From: Geobacteraceae bacterium
GTDB lineage: Bacteria; Desulfobacterota; Desulfuromonadia; Geobacterales; Pseudopelobacteraceae
DNA length: 64,000 bases
Assembly: GCA_016720395.1 (NCBI GenBank)
Contig: JADKKR010000008.1
Coordinates: 367,205-431,204, forward strand
Direction of reading: 5' to 3'
This document shows positions 56,024 through 64,000 of this stretch, piece by piece. The first letter of the stretch is position 1. Every line of letters starts with the position of its first letter. The position numbers and the translations under genes are program-made. The notes below the pieces were generated by a model, which saw only the letters and a program-made list of their open reading frames with translations, was not told the origin of the DNA and did no database searches.

Positions 56024-56569
56024 ATGGCAAACTTAATCAGAATCACAGAGCAGATCGTAACAGCATTCTTAGCAAATAATCAGTTAACAAGTGAGAAACT
56101 CAATCAGCTAATAAATGAGGTGTATGCTACCCTTCAAGCACTAGAGGCAGGCTCACCAATTACTATTGGGACAACGGCCACTCCAGAAGTTCCAAAGCTA
56201 ACGATCAAGCAAGCTTTCAAGAAAGACGAAGTTGTCTGTATGGTCTGCGGTAAGGGAGGCTTCAAGATTCTCAAGAGACACATAGGACAAGCTCACGGTC
56301 TTAAACCTGGACAATACAGGAAGCAGTTCGGCATACCTTCATCCCAGAGTCTTTCAGCCAAGAGCTATTCCGAGTCCCGTAGGCAAACAGCTCTTGATAA
56401 TAATCTTGCTGACGGTCTTGCTAAAGCTAGAGCGAAGAAGGCAGGCAAGAAAGCTCCTGTTCCTGTGAAGAGAGCTAAGGCAGCTGTACCTGCTGTTAAA
56501 GCTAAAGCTCCAGTTCCTGCTGTCAGAAAGAAACCTGCTGTACCTGCTATAGTGGCTAAGAAGAGATAA
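56024..56569 (+). CDS. MucR/Ros-type zinc-finger regulator with histone H1-like tail
   Basis: ATG 56024 gives 181 residues. The N-terminus (LIRITEQIVTAFLANNQLT ... LINEVYATLQAL) is the MucR oligomerisation region. Residues 71-90 hold the zinc finger CMVCGKGGFKILKRHIGQAH, then GLKPGQYRKQFGIP. From residue 130 a Lys/Ala/Pro/Val repeat tail (AKKAGKKAPVPVKRAKAAVP) resembles histone H1. MucR proteins silence AT-rich foreign genes much like H-NS. Its place beside an IHF-like gene and before a very AT-rich cassette fits that role. Confidence 0.85.
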   Translation: MANLIRITEQIVTAFLANNQLTSEKLNQLINEVYATLQALEAGSPITIGTTATPEVPKLTIKQAFKKDEVVCMVCGKGGFKILKRHIGQAHGLKPGQYRKQFGIPSSQSLSAKSYSESRRQTALDNNLADGLAKARAKKAGKKAPVPVKRAKAAVPAVKAKAPVPAVRKKPAVPAIVAKKR

Positions 56570-56592
56570 TCCTATCAGGAGACAAATGAAAC

Positions 56593-56646
56593 ATGACCAA
56601 AGCTGACATTGCAGAAAAGCTACGATCGACTATTTTAGGAAATTAA
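56593..56646 (+). pseudogene. Truncated HU/IHF gene start (17 codons)
   Basis: ATGACCAAAGCTGACATTGC encodes MTKADIAEKLRSTILGN and stops. The first nine residues nearly repeat the start of the intact HU/IHF gene at 55637 (MTKADLAEK). The copy breaks just 46 bases before the STAS gene, so it probably marks the left boundary of the inserted AT-rich cassette. Confidence 0.5.
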
Positions 56647-56691
56647 AGTGGCTAAAATACATATCAGTAATCATTGTAATAAAGGTGGAGA

Positions 56692-57042
56692 ATGAAAATA
56701 AATTTAAATAAGTCACATATATCACTAATAGATTTCGAAAAAACATTGAAATCATATTTTGATAAGACATTAAAAACATCATCTAGTGATATTGAGTTCG
56801 ATCTTTCGAAGATTGAATATATAGATTTACCTCAATTATGTACTCTATACATGTGGGTAAATAAGATATTAAGTAAAGGAACAAAAGTAACATTATCATT
56901 CGGTACAAACGACAGAGATTATTCATCTAAAATATATCACTTATGTATAAGCTACGGACTATTTACTAGTTTATCAAATTACAAAGAACTATTTAATGTA
57001 ATACCAGACCTAAAAAATAGTTTCAAGTGGTTTTGTAATTGA
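56692..57042 (+). CDS. STAS-like domain protein, first gene of the cassette
   Basis: ATG 56692 follows GGTGGAG and gives 116 residues. The order of strands and helices around IEFDLSKIEYIDLPQLCTLY and ILSKGTKVTLSFG is that of a STAS domain (anti-anti-sigma type), with the phospho-site position occupied by DLPQ rather than a clear Ser. STAS proteins bind GHKL ATPases such as RsbW, and the next gene begins with a GHKL-like domain, so a partner pair is likely. The 17-base gap indicates a single transcript. It is strongly AT-rich. Confidence 0.6.
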   Translation: MKINLNKSHISLIDFEKTLKSYFDKTLKTSSSDIEFDLSKIEYIDLPQLCTLYMWVNKILSKGTKVTLSFGTNDRDYSSKIYHLCISYGLFTSLSNYKELFNVIPDLKNSFKWFCN

Positions 57043-57058
57043 TGACCCTATAGTTCAT

Positions 57059-60000
57059 TTGTCATCATTTACGTCTAAAGAAACATACAATAGCTTTTTA
57101 TTATCATTAACTGCAGATTTTAATAGTTTTAATTTATCTCAAGCTCAGAAATATAGGAATTCATTGGCTAAGCTTGGCATTAGAGATGTTCTGCTTAGAG
57201 AGCTTGGAATGAATGTAATTGTTCATTCAGAAGGTGCAACCGCAGTTATTGCTGTTTGCTCTAAAACGAAAATAAATCTTAAATACAGTAGTAATCCAGT
57301 TCCTGTTAAAGCATATGCAAATTCATGTGATGCAGATGAATATATACAAGTTGTAGTTGCTGATTTTGGTACTGGTATTATAAGTAAATTGAGAAATATA
57401 TTTTTAAACGATTCTACAGCGACTGATGTTTTAAATGCAACTGATGATGAATCAGTTATAGAATATGCATTTTGGAAGGAGACTACTAGTAGGCCTACAA
57501 GAGCAATTGATGAAATGTTAGATGAAAATGAGATAGGTGAAGAATTTGTGCCACCAACAGGATTACACTTCGTTAAAAGACTAATTATAAACAAACGTGG
57601 ATTTATGTATGTTAGATCTGGTAAATCTCTGTATGCAATAGACTGTTCTACTGGAATAGAAAGAAAAGTAACGTATAAAGAATGGAATACAAGAAATCCA
57701 AAAGATCATTTACAATACATACCAGGTAATCTTATTGTTCTATACATTCCTACTAAAGATTTCGAGTGTACAAACCAAATGCAGTTGCTAGATAATAATG
57801 CAACTGGTCATAATATTAAGAATTATAGATATATTAACGCATGTAATCAATTGATTATTGCTTGTGACATGAAAACTGGTGCTGTTAACCTGCTTAATAT
57901 AATAAGATCTGAAGCAAGAAAGCTCGTCGCTAATCAGACACTCTTGGTTGACTTTCAATGCCACCCGATAGATAAAAAGTACCTATATAAGATTATTATA
58001 TATTGTATGTACATACAGGAAACAGATAAGCGAATTAAACTAGTAGATGTCTCTCCAATAGCAGAATTAGACATATTGAATGAATCCATTGTAAGTATTA
58101 GTAATAATATTAAAAATCTACAGCCAGTATACACCTATAATACGCTTGTTAGTAAATATAGCATAATAGGCGATGACAAATTCGAAAACTCCTTTACACT
58201 ACCATCAATTGAAACTTATATTATTAAAGAGAGATTCACTTCACTTGAAAGACAGCTAGCTCATTTTTACAGCAGTGCAAAAGTATTACTACCTTCACCA
58301 TCTAAAGTATATATTGAAGGTTACTATGAACTATGTGACTTCATAAACATGCATGACAATCACAGCATAATCGTAAGTCACATTATAGACAAACTAAAGA
58401 CAAATGACATAAGTGTAATTATAATAACATCAACTGTTCTAGATAGAGTAGCAAAAGAACTATCAACTAGATACGGACTGTCAAAAGATAATGTAATATT
58501 GTACAAAGATAATTTCTCACCAATATTAGCAAGTCTAATAGCAATAGAGAATTTTGAGAAGTACGTTTTAATACTGTCTGACGTAATAGTAACTGGTAAT
58601 ACATTAGAGAAAATAACAAATATTATTCAACACAAAACAATAGTTTATACAATTATTGATGGAAGACAATCAACCAAGTTGTTTCTTCCAAATGTATACA
58701 AAGTTGAATGTTTAAAACGACATATCTTTAAAGTTAGTCAAACAAAGCCAGCGGATTGGAAATATGAAGAAATTCATTTAATTGATGCAGTTAGCCATAA
58801 GTTAATTATAGAGACTAAAAATAGATCCGAGGCGTTATTAGACTCTGAATTAAGTTTAGAAGATTTAGTAGTTAATAATAATATAATTAAAAGCGGTCAC
58901 TATTGTTATACTCAAACATGTTATACTTATTTCTTTAATACATTAGTATTACAGCAGGTTTATAAAGACGAATTTATTGAAATATTAAGAAAAGATATTG
59001 ACGAAGTGTGTACCAGAAAGTTAATTGAAACAAAAGATGCTGAGTCTACTGGAGAGGTTAATTATGTTAACTCGAAAGTGACAAATATATGTTACCCACA
59101 AAACAATACGCCGGCTGAAGCAATATGCGATGATTTACAAACATACATAGGCGGTTCGGTGTCATATCTACCAAGAATGGTAACGGAAAGGGGCAGCGTA
59201 TATTCTACTTCAAGTTTTACTTCAAGCACAAAGTCTGACGTTGCAATATTTATAGATACAGCTGCTACAACATCAAACACAATTAAATATGCTATGGATT
59301 GGGCAAGCTACATCAAGGCTGAGCTGTTATTAATATATATAATTATAAATAGAATGCCAGCAGATACGGCCTCTTTTGTTAAAGGTATATCAAGATATAA
59401 AGGTGTCGAAGTTCAACTAAAGTCATTATTTAAAGAATACTTACCAGCTTACACTACTTTAGAGTGTCCAATATGTATGAGGACAAGGAGGTTGGAAAGC
59501 TTAAGTAAACAATTAATGCTGTATAAATGTAATAAGTTATTTCAAGATATTATCATTGAAAACGAACGGATTCCAATTAAAGATGCTAGAAATACAAATG
59601 GACAATCTTCTACAGATGAGTTGAATATATTGTATTCACAAGTATATTTTAGATCGATGATAGAAAACCATGCTGTAAACCCATCCGTATTAGGATCAAA
59701 TAAGATAGCCGAACTTATTAATGAAACTAAAATAAATAAAAATGTAAGATATGCTGTAATACGAGCTCTAGAGCGAGAAAATGAGGTATTCTGTTCTGAA
59801 AAAAAATATGCACAGATATTTGATGCAGAACTCAAGAAAATACTTGTTAATATCGCTATAAATATATCTGCTGATAATAACTTAGATGATGATCTTAGAT
59901 TATCTGCTATGTGGGTTGCCAGTACAATCGATCATGATATGTTTATCACAAGACTGTGCTCAGCTCCTGACATAAAGTTGTCTAATAAAACGATTAAGCA

Positions 60001-60976
60001 CTTGATTGCTCTTATTATGTTAAATTACGAAAAAACACAAGTAGACAGTTGCTGCAACTTAATAGAAATAATTATTAGTAAATCAACTGATTGTTCAGAT
60101 GATAATATTATTGATGCTCTTAGAGAGGCTGAGTTTTACTTTAGGTTCTTACCCGGAATACGTAGTTCTGATGTTGGAACTTATAAAGACTCAATTGACA
60201 TATTGTGGAGTATCTTTGAGGAAACCGGTTTATCACATCCAAGATTTAGAACTAAATTCGACGATGTAGTAAGAATCGTAGTTCAGGATAACCTAGAATC
60301 AGCTGTTGGGTATTCCTACTTGAGCAACGACGGATTCTATTATATGTTAAATGATAAAATACTACCTGCAATTCAGAGAGTGCTTTCTGCTTGGCCTAAA
60401 GAATATTACTCAAACTCACTTTATCTACAAGACCAATTAAGGTCTGATATTACGGATCTAGATATTCTACTTAGACGAGCATACAGAGAATATAAAAGAA
60501 ATGTTATTGCAAGTGATAAGTGGGATAATTATGTTAACAAAATCGACGAAATATCAAGAAGGCTGTATGACAAATTCTTTAATACAGATATGAGTGAACT
60601 AAAACTATTGTTGAAGGGCTCTAATATATCTACAAATGAGATTACAAATATAGTGATAAATAAATACACAACAACATGTGCTGAAAAGCAAATTACTACT
60701 CAGATTGAACTAATAGATAATCAAATTAAAATACCACATATAGTCATGGAGGATATAATATCAACAGTGTATTATAATGCAATCAAATACAGTGATCAAG
60801 GTTCTACAATAATTATTAACACAGTAAATACCCCGACAGAATATTGTATATGCGTTCATTCAATCGACAGTTCAGGCGGTCGTCCAATTCTTAAAGAAGG
60901 CCACGGATTATATAATTGTAGCATCTTATTAAAAAAAATACGATGGTGGTATTCAAATACAGAATTTAGAACATAA
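57059..60976 (+). CDS. 1305-residue GHKL-PRTase-PRTase-kinase-ATPase protein
   Basis: The start is uncertain: TTG 57059 is the first usable codon. Residues 45-180 look like a GHKL ATPase (N box LLRELGMNVIVHSEG with E48, N52 and H56; G1 DFGTGI at 102-107; TGLHFVKRL at 167). Residues 265-350 resemble a second STAS-like fold. A phosphoribosyltransferase-like domain follows near 415-540, with PRPP loop LILSDVIVTGNTLEK at about 503, then a second near 690-800 (FIDTAATTSNTI at about 730) and a CPIC pair at about 803. A helical region leads to a C-terminal kinase-type ATPase (DIISTVYYNAIKYSDQGS at about 1231; GHGLYNCS at about 1281). I know of no described protein with this order. The next gene has a receiver-like domain, suggesting a phosphotransfer pair. 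Confidence 0.7.
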   Translation: MSSFTSKETYNSFLLSLTADFNSFNLSQAQKYRNSLAKLGIRDVLLRELGMNVIVHSEGATAVIAVCSKTKINLKYSSNPVPVKAYANSCDADEYIQVVVADFGTGIISKLRNIFLNDSTATDVLNATDDESVIEYAFWKETTSRPTRAIDEMLDENEIGEEFVPPTGLHFVKRLIINKRGFMYVRSGKSLYAIDCSTGIERKVTYKEWNTRNPKDHLQYIPGNLIVLYIPTKDFECTNQMQLLDNNATGHNIKNYRYINACNQLIIACDMKTGAVNLLNIIRSEARKLVANQTLLVDFQCHPIDKKYLYKIIIYCMYIQETDKRIKLVDVSPIAELDILNESIVSISNNIKNLQPVYTYNTLVSKYSIIGDDKFENSFTLPSIETYIIKERFTSLERQLAHFYSSAKVLLPSPSKVYIEGYYELCDFINMHDNHSIIVSHIIDKLKTNDISVIIITSTVLDRVAKELSTRYGLSKDNVILYKDNFSPILASLIAIENFEKYVLILSDVIVTGNTLEKITNIIQHKTIVYTIIDGRQSTKLFLPNVYKVECLKRHIFKVSQTKPADWKYEEIHLIDAVSHKLIIETKNRSEALLDSELSLEDLVVNNNIIKSGHYCYTQTCYTYFFNTLVLQQVYKDEFIEILRKDIDEVCTRKLIETKDAESTGEVNYVNSKVTNICYPQNNTPAEAICDDLQTYIGGSVSYLPRMVTERGSVYSTSSFTSSTKSDVAIFIDTAATTSNTIKYAMDWASYIKAELLLIYIIINRMPADTASFVKGISRYKGVEVQLKSLFKEYLPAYTTLECPICMRTRRLESLSKQLMLYKCNKLFQDIIIENERIPIKDARNTNGQSSTDELNILYSQVYFRSMIENHAVNPSVLGSNKIAELINETKINKNVRYAVIRALERENEVFCSEKKYAQIFDAELKKILVNIAINISADNNLDDDLRLSAMWVASTIDHDMFITRLCSAPDIKLSNKTIKHLIALIMLNYEKTQVDSCCNLIEIIISKSTDCSDDNIIDALREAEFYFRFLPGIRSSDVGTYKDSIDILWSIFEETGLSHPRFRTKFDDVVRIVVQDNLESAVGYSYLSNDGFYYMLNDKILPAIQRVLSAWPKEYYSNSLYLQDQLRSDITDLDILLRRAYREYKRNVIASDKWDNYVNKIDEISRRLYDKFFNTDMSELKLLLKGSNISTNEITNIVINKYTTTCAEKQITTQIELIDNQIKIPHIVMEDIISTVYYNAIKYSDQGSTIIINTVNTPTEYCICVHSIDSSGGRPILKEGHGLYNCSILLKKIRWWYSNTEFRT

Positions 60977-61020
60977 TATAACTGTTAGAATTAACTTACC
61001 TAAATAAAGGGGATATTATG

Positions 61021-61989
61021 AAAAAAGCATTTATGTATATTGATGATCAAGAGGCAATTGTCAGGGCTTTTACAGACACGCTACGACAAAATGGAACATT
61101 AATTATGATGTATTATCCAATAGTACGTTTGGTACTGTTGATAAAAACAATTATGATTTGTTCGAAGAAGAGATAATGGGCATTATTAAGTGTAATGAAG
61201 ATAGGATTGAATGTATTTTCCTTGATCTAGATTTTACCGGCAAATCTCAGATGTCAAATAATGATTACACGGGTTTCTTAATTGGACAAGCAATAAGAGT
61301 TAGATGGCCAAACATGCCAATTATAATATCTACCAGATTTACACAAAACGATATATATAAGAAAGGTATGATTTTTGACTTTGATAATATATGTGATTCA
61401 ACACAACTCATAAAAATGGATCATGAGCAATTCGCTGGAATAGTTGAATTAGCAGTAAAGAAGCGCAGTATGATACTCGATGGTCTTGGAGATACTCCGA
61501 TATCCTTTTTAACAAAAAAGAATATTTATCTTAAGCAAACCGATGATAAAGCAAAGAAAGTACCCAATGTTTTTGTTGCTATGCCATTTAATGAAGCTAT
61601 TGTACGAAACGATGTGTGGGAACTCGGAATTAAAGTTGCTTGTAAAAAAATAAATTACGGAGCTGTTCGAGTTGATATGGATAAAAAGTCTATTTCAATA
61701 ATTGATAAAATCGCAACATTACTATTTCAAAGTGATATTGTAATAGCTGATCTTACTGGTTGGAATGCAAATGTATTATATGAACTAGGACTTGCTCATG
61801 CATCAAATAAACCATGTATACTTATAACTCAGCATGAAAAAAGACAAACTGGAAATACCTTTCGACGTTAGACATTTAAAAACAATAACATATAGTCAGG
61901 ATAATCTGGTAGATCTCATCAGCGAACTACAACAGGCTATTAAGGATTGGAAAACTAGTTTAAATATTGCAAACAATAAAAGTAAATGA
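61021..61989 (+). CDS. Receiver-like domain fused to NDT/TIR-like effector (two frameshifts)
   Basis: ATG 61021 follows AAAGGGGATATT. MKKAFMYIDDQEAIVRAF has the receiver acidic pair. One missing A near 61093 shifts into NYDVLSNSTFGTVD ... CIFLDLDFTG (phospho-Asp) and IIIST. Residues 181-320 are a nucleoside 2-deoxyribosyltransferase/TIR-like domain: VPNVFVAMPF, RVDMDKKSISIIDKI, and IVIADLTGWNANVLYELGLA. One extra A near 61838 separates the end (DKLEIPFDVRHLKTITY). The corrected length is 322 residues. Related domains split nucleosides or NAD in defence systems. Here it would be the output of a two-component-like switch with the preceding gene. Confidence 0.7.
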
Positions 61990-62405
61990 ATTAACTAAAC
62001 CCATATAACACACATATTGTACTGATTATATTTAATATTACTGCTTAGTTATGTAACTGGTATTATGGCCTTAAGAGTCGAGCTGAACAGGAAAGAAGCA
62101 AGCCACGGTTCTTTAGTTTCAATCAGTTCGTATTTAAAATCATAATCCATATCGGAAGCCCAAACCGATTATCACATTCCAAAAGTATGTATATATTACC
62201 CCCGCCCCTTTGAAATAGACGTATTTTCCGCAGGAGAGGTATTCATAATATAACCATCCCTCTCAGACTATATAACAACCCCACCGTCCATATTGAGGCA
62301 TAGCTACCAAGCTGTGCCTCTTTTTTTTCATCAGTAATAGCTACCAGAGCTAGATCTAGCGAAGAAGTCTAGCCAACCAGGTAAGCTAGGAAGAGGTGAA
62401 ATTAT
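61990..62405 (+). other. Gap after the cassette, with terminator
   Basis: This 416-base AT-rich gap holds no convincing gene. A strong terminator at 62295-62328 (GAGGCATAGCT, ACCA loop, AGCTGTGCCTC, then eight T's) ends it. Several CTAG-containing words lie around 62350-62390, just before the next gene. The GC content rises again past 62080, marking the right side of the AT-rich cassette. Confidence 0.5.
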
Positions 62406-62651
62406 GTGGAATCAATCAAGGCGATCAAAAGCGCAGTATCAGATGTATCTGCTATTGCAGTAACTGAAACATATTTTCAACTCAGTAAAGCAGCAGAAGT
62501 CAGCAACAATGCTTCATCTACATTAGCATCCAAAGCCGCATCACTCAAAGCTAGGTATCTCGAAAACCTATCAGACCGCAAAGCAGGTATCGTTAAGCCA
62601 ACCGTAGTACCAGAATCAGAAGTACCTAAAGCAATTGTGCCAGTAAACTGA
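62406..62651 (+). CDS. Small unidentified element protein, 81 residues
   Basis: GTG 62406, after GAAGAGGTGAAATTAT, gives an alanine/serine-rich helical protein (AIKSAVSDVSAIAVTETYFQLSKAAEVSNN) with a Val/Pro-rich tail. There is no known motif. A long hairpin (GACAATGAGCCGC with its complement, 62670-62712) follows. Expression as a real protein is plausible but not certain. Confidence 0.4.
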   Translation: MESIKAIKSAVSDVSAIAVTETYFQLSKAAEVSNNASSTLASKAASLKARYLENLSDRKAGIVKPTVVPESEVPKAIVPVN

Positions 62652-62669
62652 TCATAACCACCATACCAA

Positions 62670-62712
62670 GACAATGAGCCGCTTTATCCCATGAGGATAG
62701 GCGGCTCTTGTC
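62670..62712 (+). terminator. Long hairpin before ardC
   Basis: ACAATGAGCCGC pairs with GCGGCTCTTGT around an inner TATCC/GGATA stem. Only a short T tract follows, so it may be a terminator or a leader structure for ardC. Confidence 0.55.
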
Positions 62713-62739
62713 GTTTCCACTACCAGAAAGGAATCTATC

Positions 62740-63597
62740 ATGAACGTATATGACGTTATCAATACCAGAATCCTAGAGCTTCTGGAGCAAGGAACCGTGG
62801 CTTGGCGTAAGCCATGGAACGCCCAGAGTAACTATCCCAAGAATCTGATTAGCAAGAAACCCTATCGAGGTGTAAATATATTCCTGTTAGCCTGTCAGCA
62901 GTATAGCAACCCATGGTTCCTGACATATAAACAGGTACAGGACAGAGGCGGTCATGTAATCAAGGGATCAAAGAGTACTCCGGTGATCTTCTGGAAATTC
63001 CTGGACAGCAAGGAGCCAGAACTTTCAGAAGACAAGAATGGCAAGATTCCCCTGTTGCGATATTACTCGGTATTCAATATCGAACAGACAGAGGGAATAC
63101 CATACCCACCAGCAGAAGAGACCCATAACATATTCGATCCCATCACCAGAGCAGAAGAGATCATAGCTGCCATGCCCATGAAGCCAGATATACGATATGG
63201 CGGTAATCGGGCATACTACTCACCTACCCTTGACTATTGTAATATTCCCAACCAGCATACCTTCAACACCATAGAAGAATACTACAGCACCATATTCCAT
63301 GAGCTTGCTCATGCAACCGGTCATGCTAACCGACTCTCACGAAAAACTATATTGGAACCAAGCTATTTCGGGAGTCATGAATATTCTAAAGAGGAATTGG
63401 TAGCGGAAATGTCAGCTTCATTTCTAAGTGATCATGCTGGTATCGAGAATACAACCATCGAGAATAGTGCCGCATATATTGCTGGATGGCTGAAAGCCTT
63501 GAAGAATGACAAGACGCTACTGGTACATGCAGCAGCTCAAGCTCAGAAAGCAGCAGACTACATTCTTAATGTTAAGCCCGAAGCACAGGAGGAATAG
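62740..63597 (+). CDS. ardC: ArdC-like antirestriction protein
   Basis: ATG 62740, after AGAAAGGA, gives 285 residues. The N-terminal ssDNA-binding domain has WRKPWNAQSNYPKNLISKKPYRGVN as its conserved core (shown here only by its ends WRKPW and YRGVN), then KGSKSTPVIFWKF. The C-terminal zincin-like domain carries HELAHATGHANRL with Glu and ELVAEMSASFL. ArdC proteins of conjugative elements protect incoming single-stranded DNA from host restriction. Its presence supports a transmissible element that both carries and evades restriction systems. Confidence 0.9.
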   Translation: MNVYDVINTRILELLEQGTVAWRKPWNAQSNYPKNLISKKPYRGVNIFLLACQQYSNPWFLTYKQVQDRGGHVIKGSKSTPVIFWKFLDSKEPELSEDKNGKIPLLRYYSVFNIEQTEGIPYPPAEETHNIFDPITRAEEIIAAMPMKPDIRYGGNRAYYSPTLDYCNIPNQHTFNTIEEYYSTIFHELAHATGHANRLSRKTILEPSYFGSHEYSKEELVAEMSASFLSDHAGIENTTIENSAAYIAGWLKALKNDKTLLVHAAAQAQKAADYILNVKPEAQEE

Positions 63598-63599
63598 CC

Positions 63600-63791
63600 T
63601 TATTCGCTGTCTTTGAAGTAGGCAATCAAAGGTCTGATGGCAAGGAGACACGCAAGGAGCAGTATTGCAATCGCATACTGCTTAACAAAGTCGGAGAAGT
63701 ATGATCCCACAATCATACCGAACAAGATTGCACTCCATTTCAGAAATGCAATATCAGTCCAGTTCCAATATCTCGCCTTGAGCAGTTTCAT
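63600..63791 (-). CDS. Small two-helix membrane protein
   Basis: On the minus strand, ATG 63791 (MKLLKARYWNW) follows GAGGTG and gives 63 residues. Two hydrophobic helices are visible (AILFGMIVGSYFSDFV and YAIAILLLACLLAIRPLIAYF). No family is recognised. It is convergent with ardC, with 2 bases between the stops, and opposite to the other genes of the island. Confidence 0.55.
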   Translation of the reverse strand: MKLLKARYWNWTDIAFLKWSAILFGMIVGSYFSDFVKQYAIAILLLACLLAIRPLIAYFKDSE

Positions 63792-63884
63792 ATCAATCAC
63801 CTCATAGCAATTATACCACTATAATAACGCATACAGGAACAGAGGCCACAAGCCAATGTCCTTTTTGCGTTTCAGGAGGAAAAC

Positions 63885-64000
63885 ATGAATCAGATTACAT
63901 CACCATCCATCAAGCTCCATACCTGTGAACAGTCCCAAGGGACATATATCAATGCCATCATACTCAATCATAACAGCAACAATTACCATCTACACGGTAA
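63885..64000 (+). CDS. Start of an unidentified gene (partial)
   Basis: ATG 63885 lies five bases after a perfect AGGAGG. The visible 38 codons read MNQITSPSIKLHTCEQSQG, then TYINAIILNHNSNNYHLHG, and continue past the window edge. Too little is present to assign a family. Confidence 0.55.
   Translation, partial: MNQITSPSIKLHTCEQSQGTYINAIILNHNSNNYHLHG

Noticed and set aside
43515..64000. Search for an integrase, transposase or relaxase gene
   Set aside because: None is recognisable in the window. Mobility is inferred only from att-like sequences, the primase-helicase and ArdC.

Overview
The window looks like part of a Geobacterales (Geobacter / Trichlorobacter / Pelobacter propionicus-type) chromosome. 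This is inferred from gene order and families, not from a database search: the pheA-tyrA-aroA-cmk-ispH-rpsA-ihfB run, the dCMP deaminase-nrdR-ribD-ribE-ribBA run, giant DUF11-type surface proteins, a sigma-54 promoter, roadblock/HAMP signalling genes and a CxxCH cytochrome P460.

Layout. 1-3 kb: a small 2[4Fe-4S] ferredoxin and a three-gene roadblock / roadblock-like / Cache-HAMP signalling operon. 3-9.3 kb (minus): a giant FG-GAP/DUF11 surface protein and the remains of an older tandem copy. 9.4-14.3 kb (minus): DUF2905, queH, ribBA, ribE, ribD, nrdR and dCMP deaminase. 14.6-16.8 kb: a REC-PAS-GGDEF-EAL protein. 17-33.6 kb: a sigma-54-promoted operon of four secreted or outer-membrane proteins of 165, 385, about 2022 and 2780 residues. 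33.8-35.9 kb: an orphan pseudopilin, cytochrome P460 and an HD-domain protein. 36-43.4 kb: aromatic amino acid biosynthesis, cmk, ispH, rpsA and ihfB, then tRNA-Leu(UAA).

From the tRNA-Leu onward the window is accessory DNA. A 220-bp perfect direct repeat (ihfB 3' end plus the whole tRNA) at 43295 and 46529, and a 15-bp tRNA 3'-end remnant at 44802, mark successive integrations. The first two segments carry toxin-antitoxin type cargo (FitAB-like, a HigA-like regulator, mobile mystery proteins A and B). The third runs off the right edge. It looks like a P4-type satellite or integrative element, with an SF3 primase-helicase, an iteron-like origin, an IHF-like protein, a MucR-type regulator and ArdC. 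Its cargo is defence-like: an EVE-HNH nuclease, Mrr, and a possible PD-(D/E)XK protein.

The best candidate for an undescribed system is a very AT-rich three-gene cassette at 56692-61989. It encodes a STAS-like protein, a 1305-residue protein with an N-terminal GHKL ATPase-like domain, two phosphoribosyltransferase-like domains and a C-terminal kinase-type ATPase domain, and a receiver-like domain fused to a nucleoside 2-deoxyribosyltransferase/TIR-like domain. I infer a two-component-like switch driving a nucleotide- or NAD-directed effector in a defence island.

Caveat: at least a dozen genes, including ribBA, are broken by single-base (once two-base) indels, mostly in short homopolymers, and net lengths return to multiples of three when corrected. 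I treat most as sequence errors, and annotate the full span as one gene.
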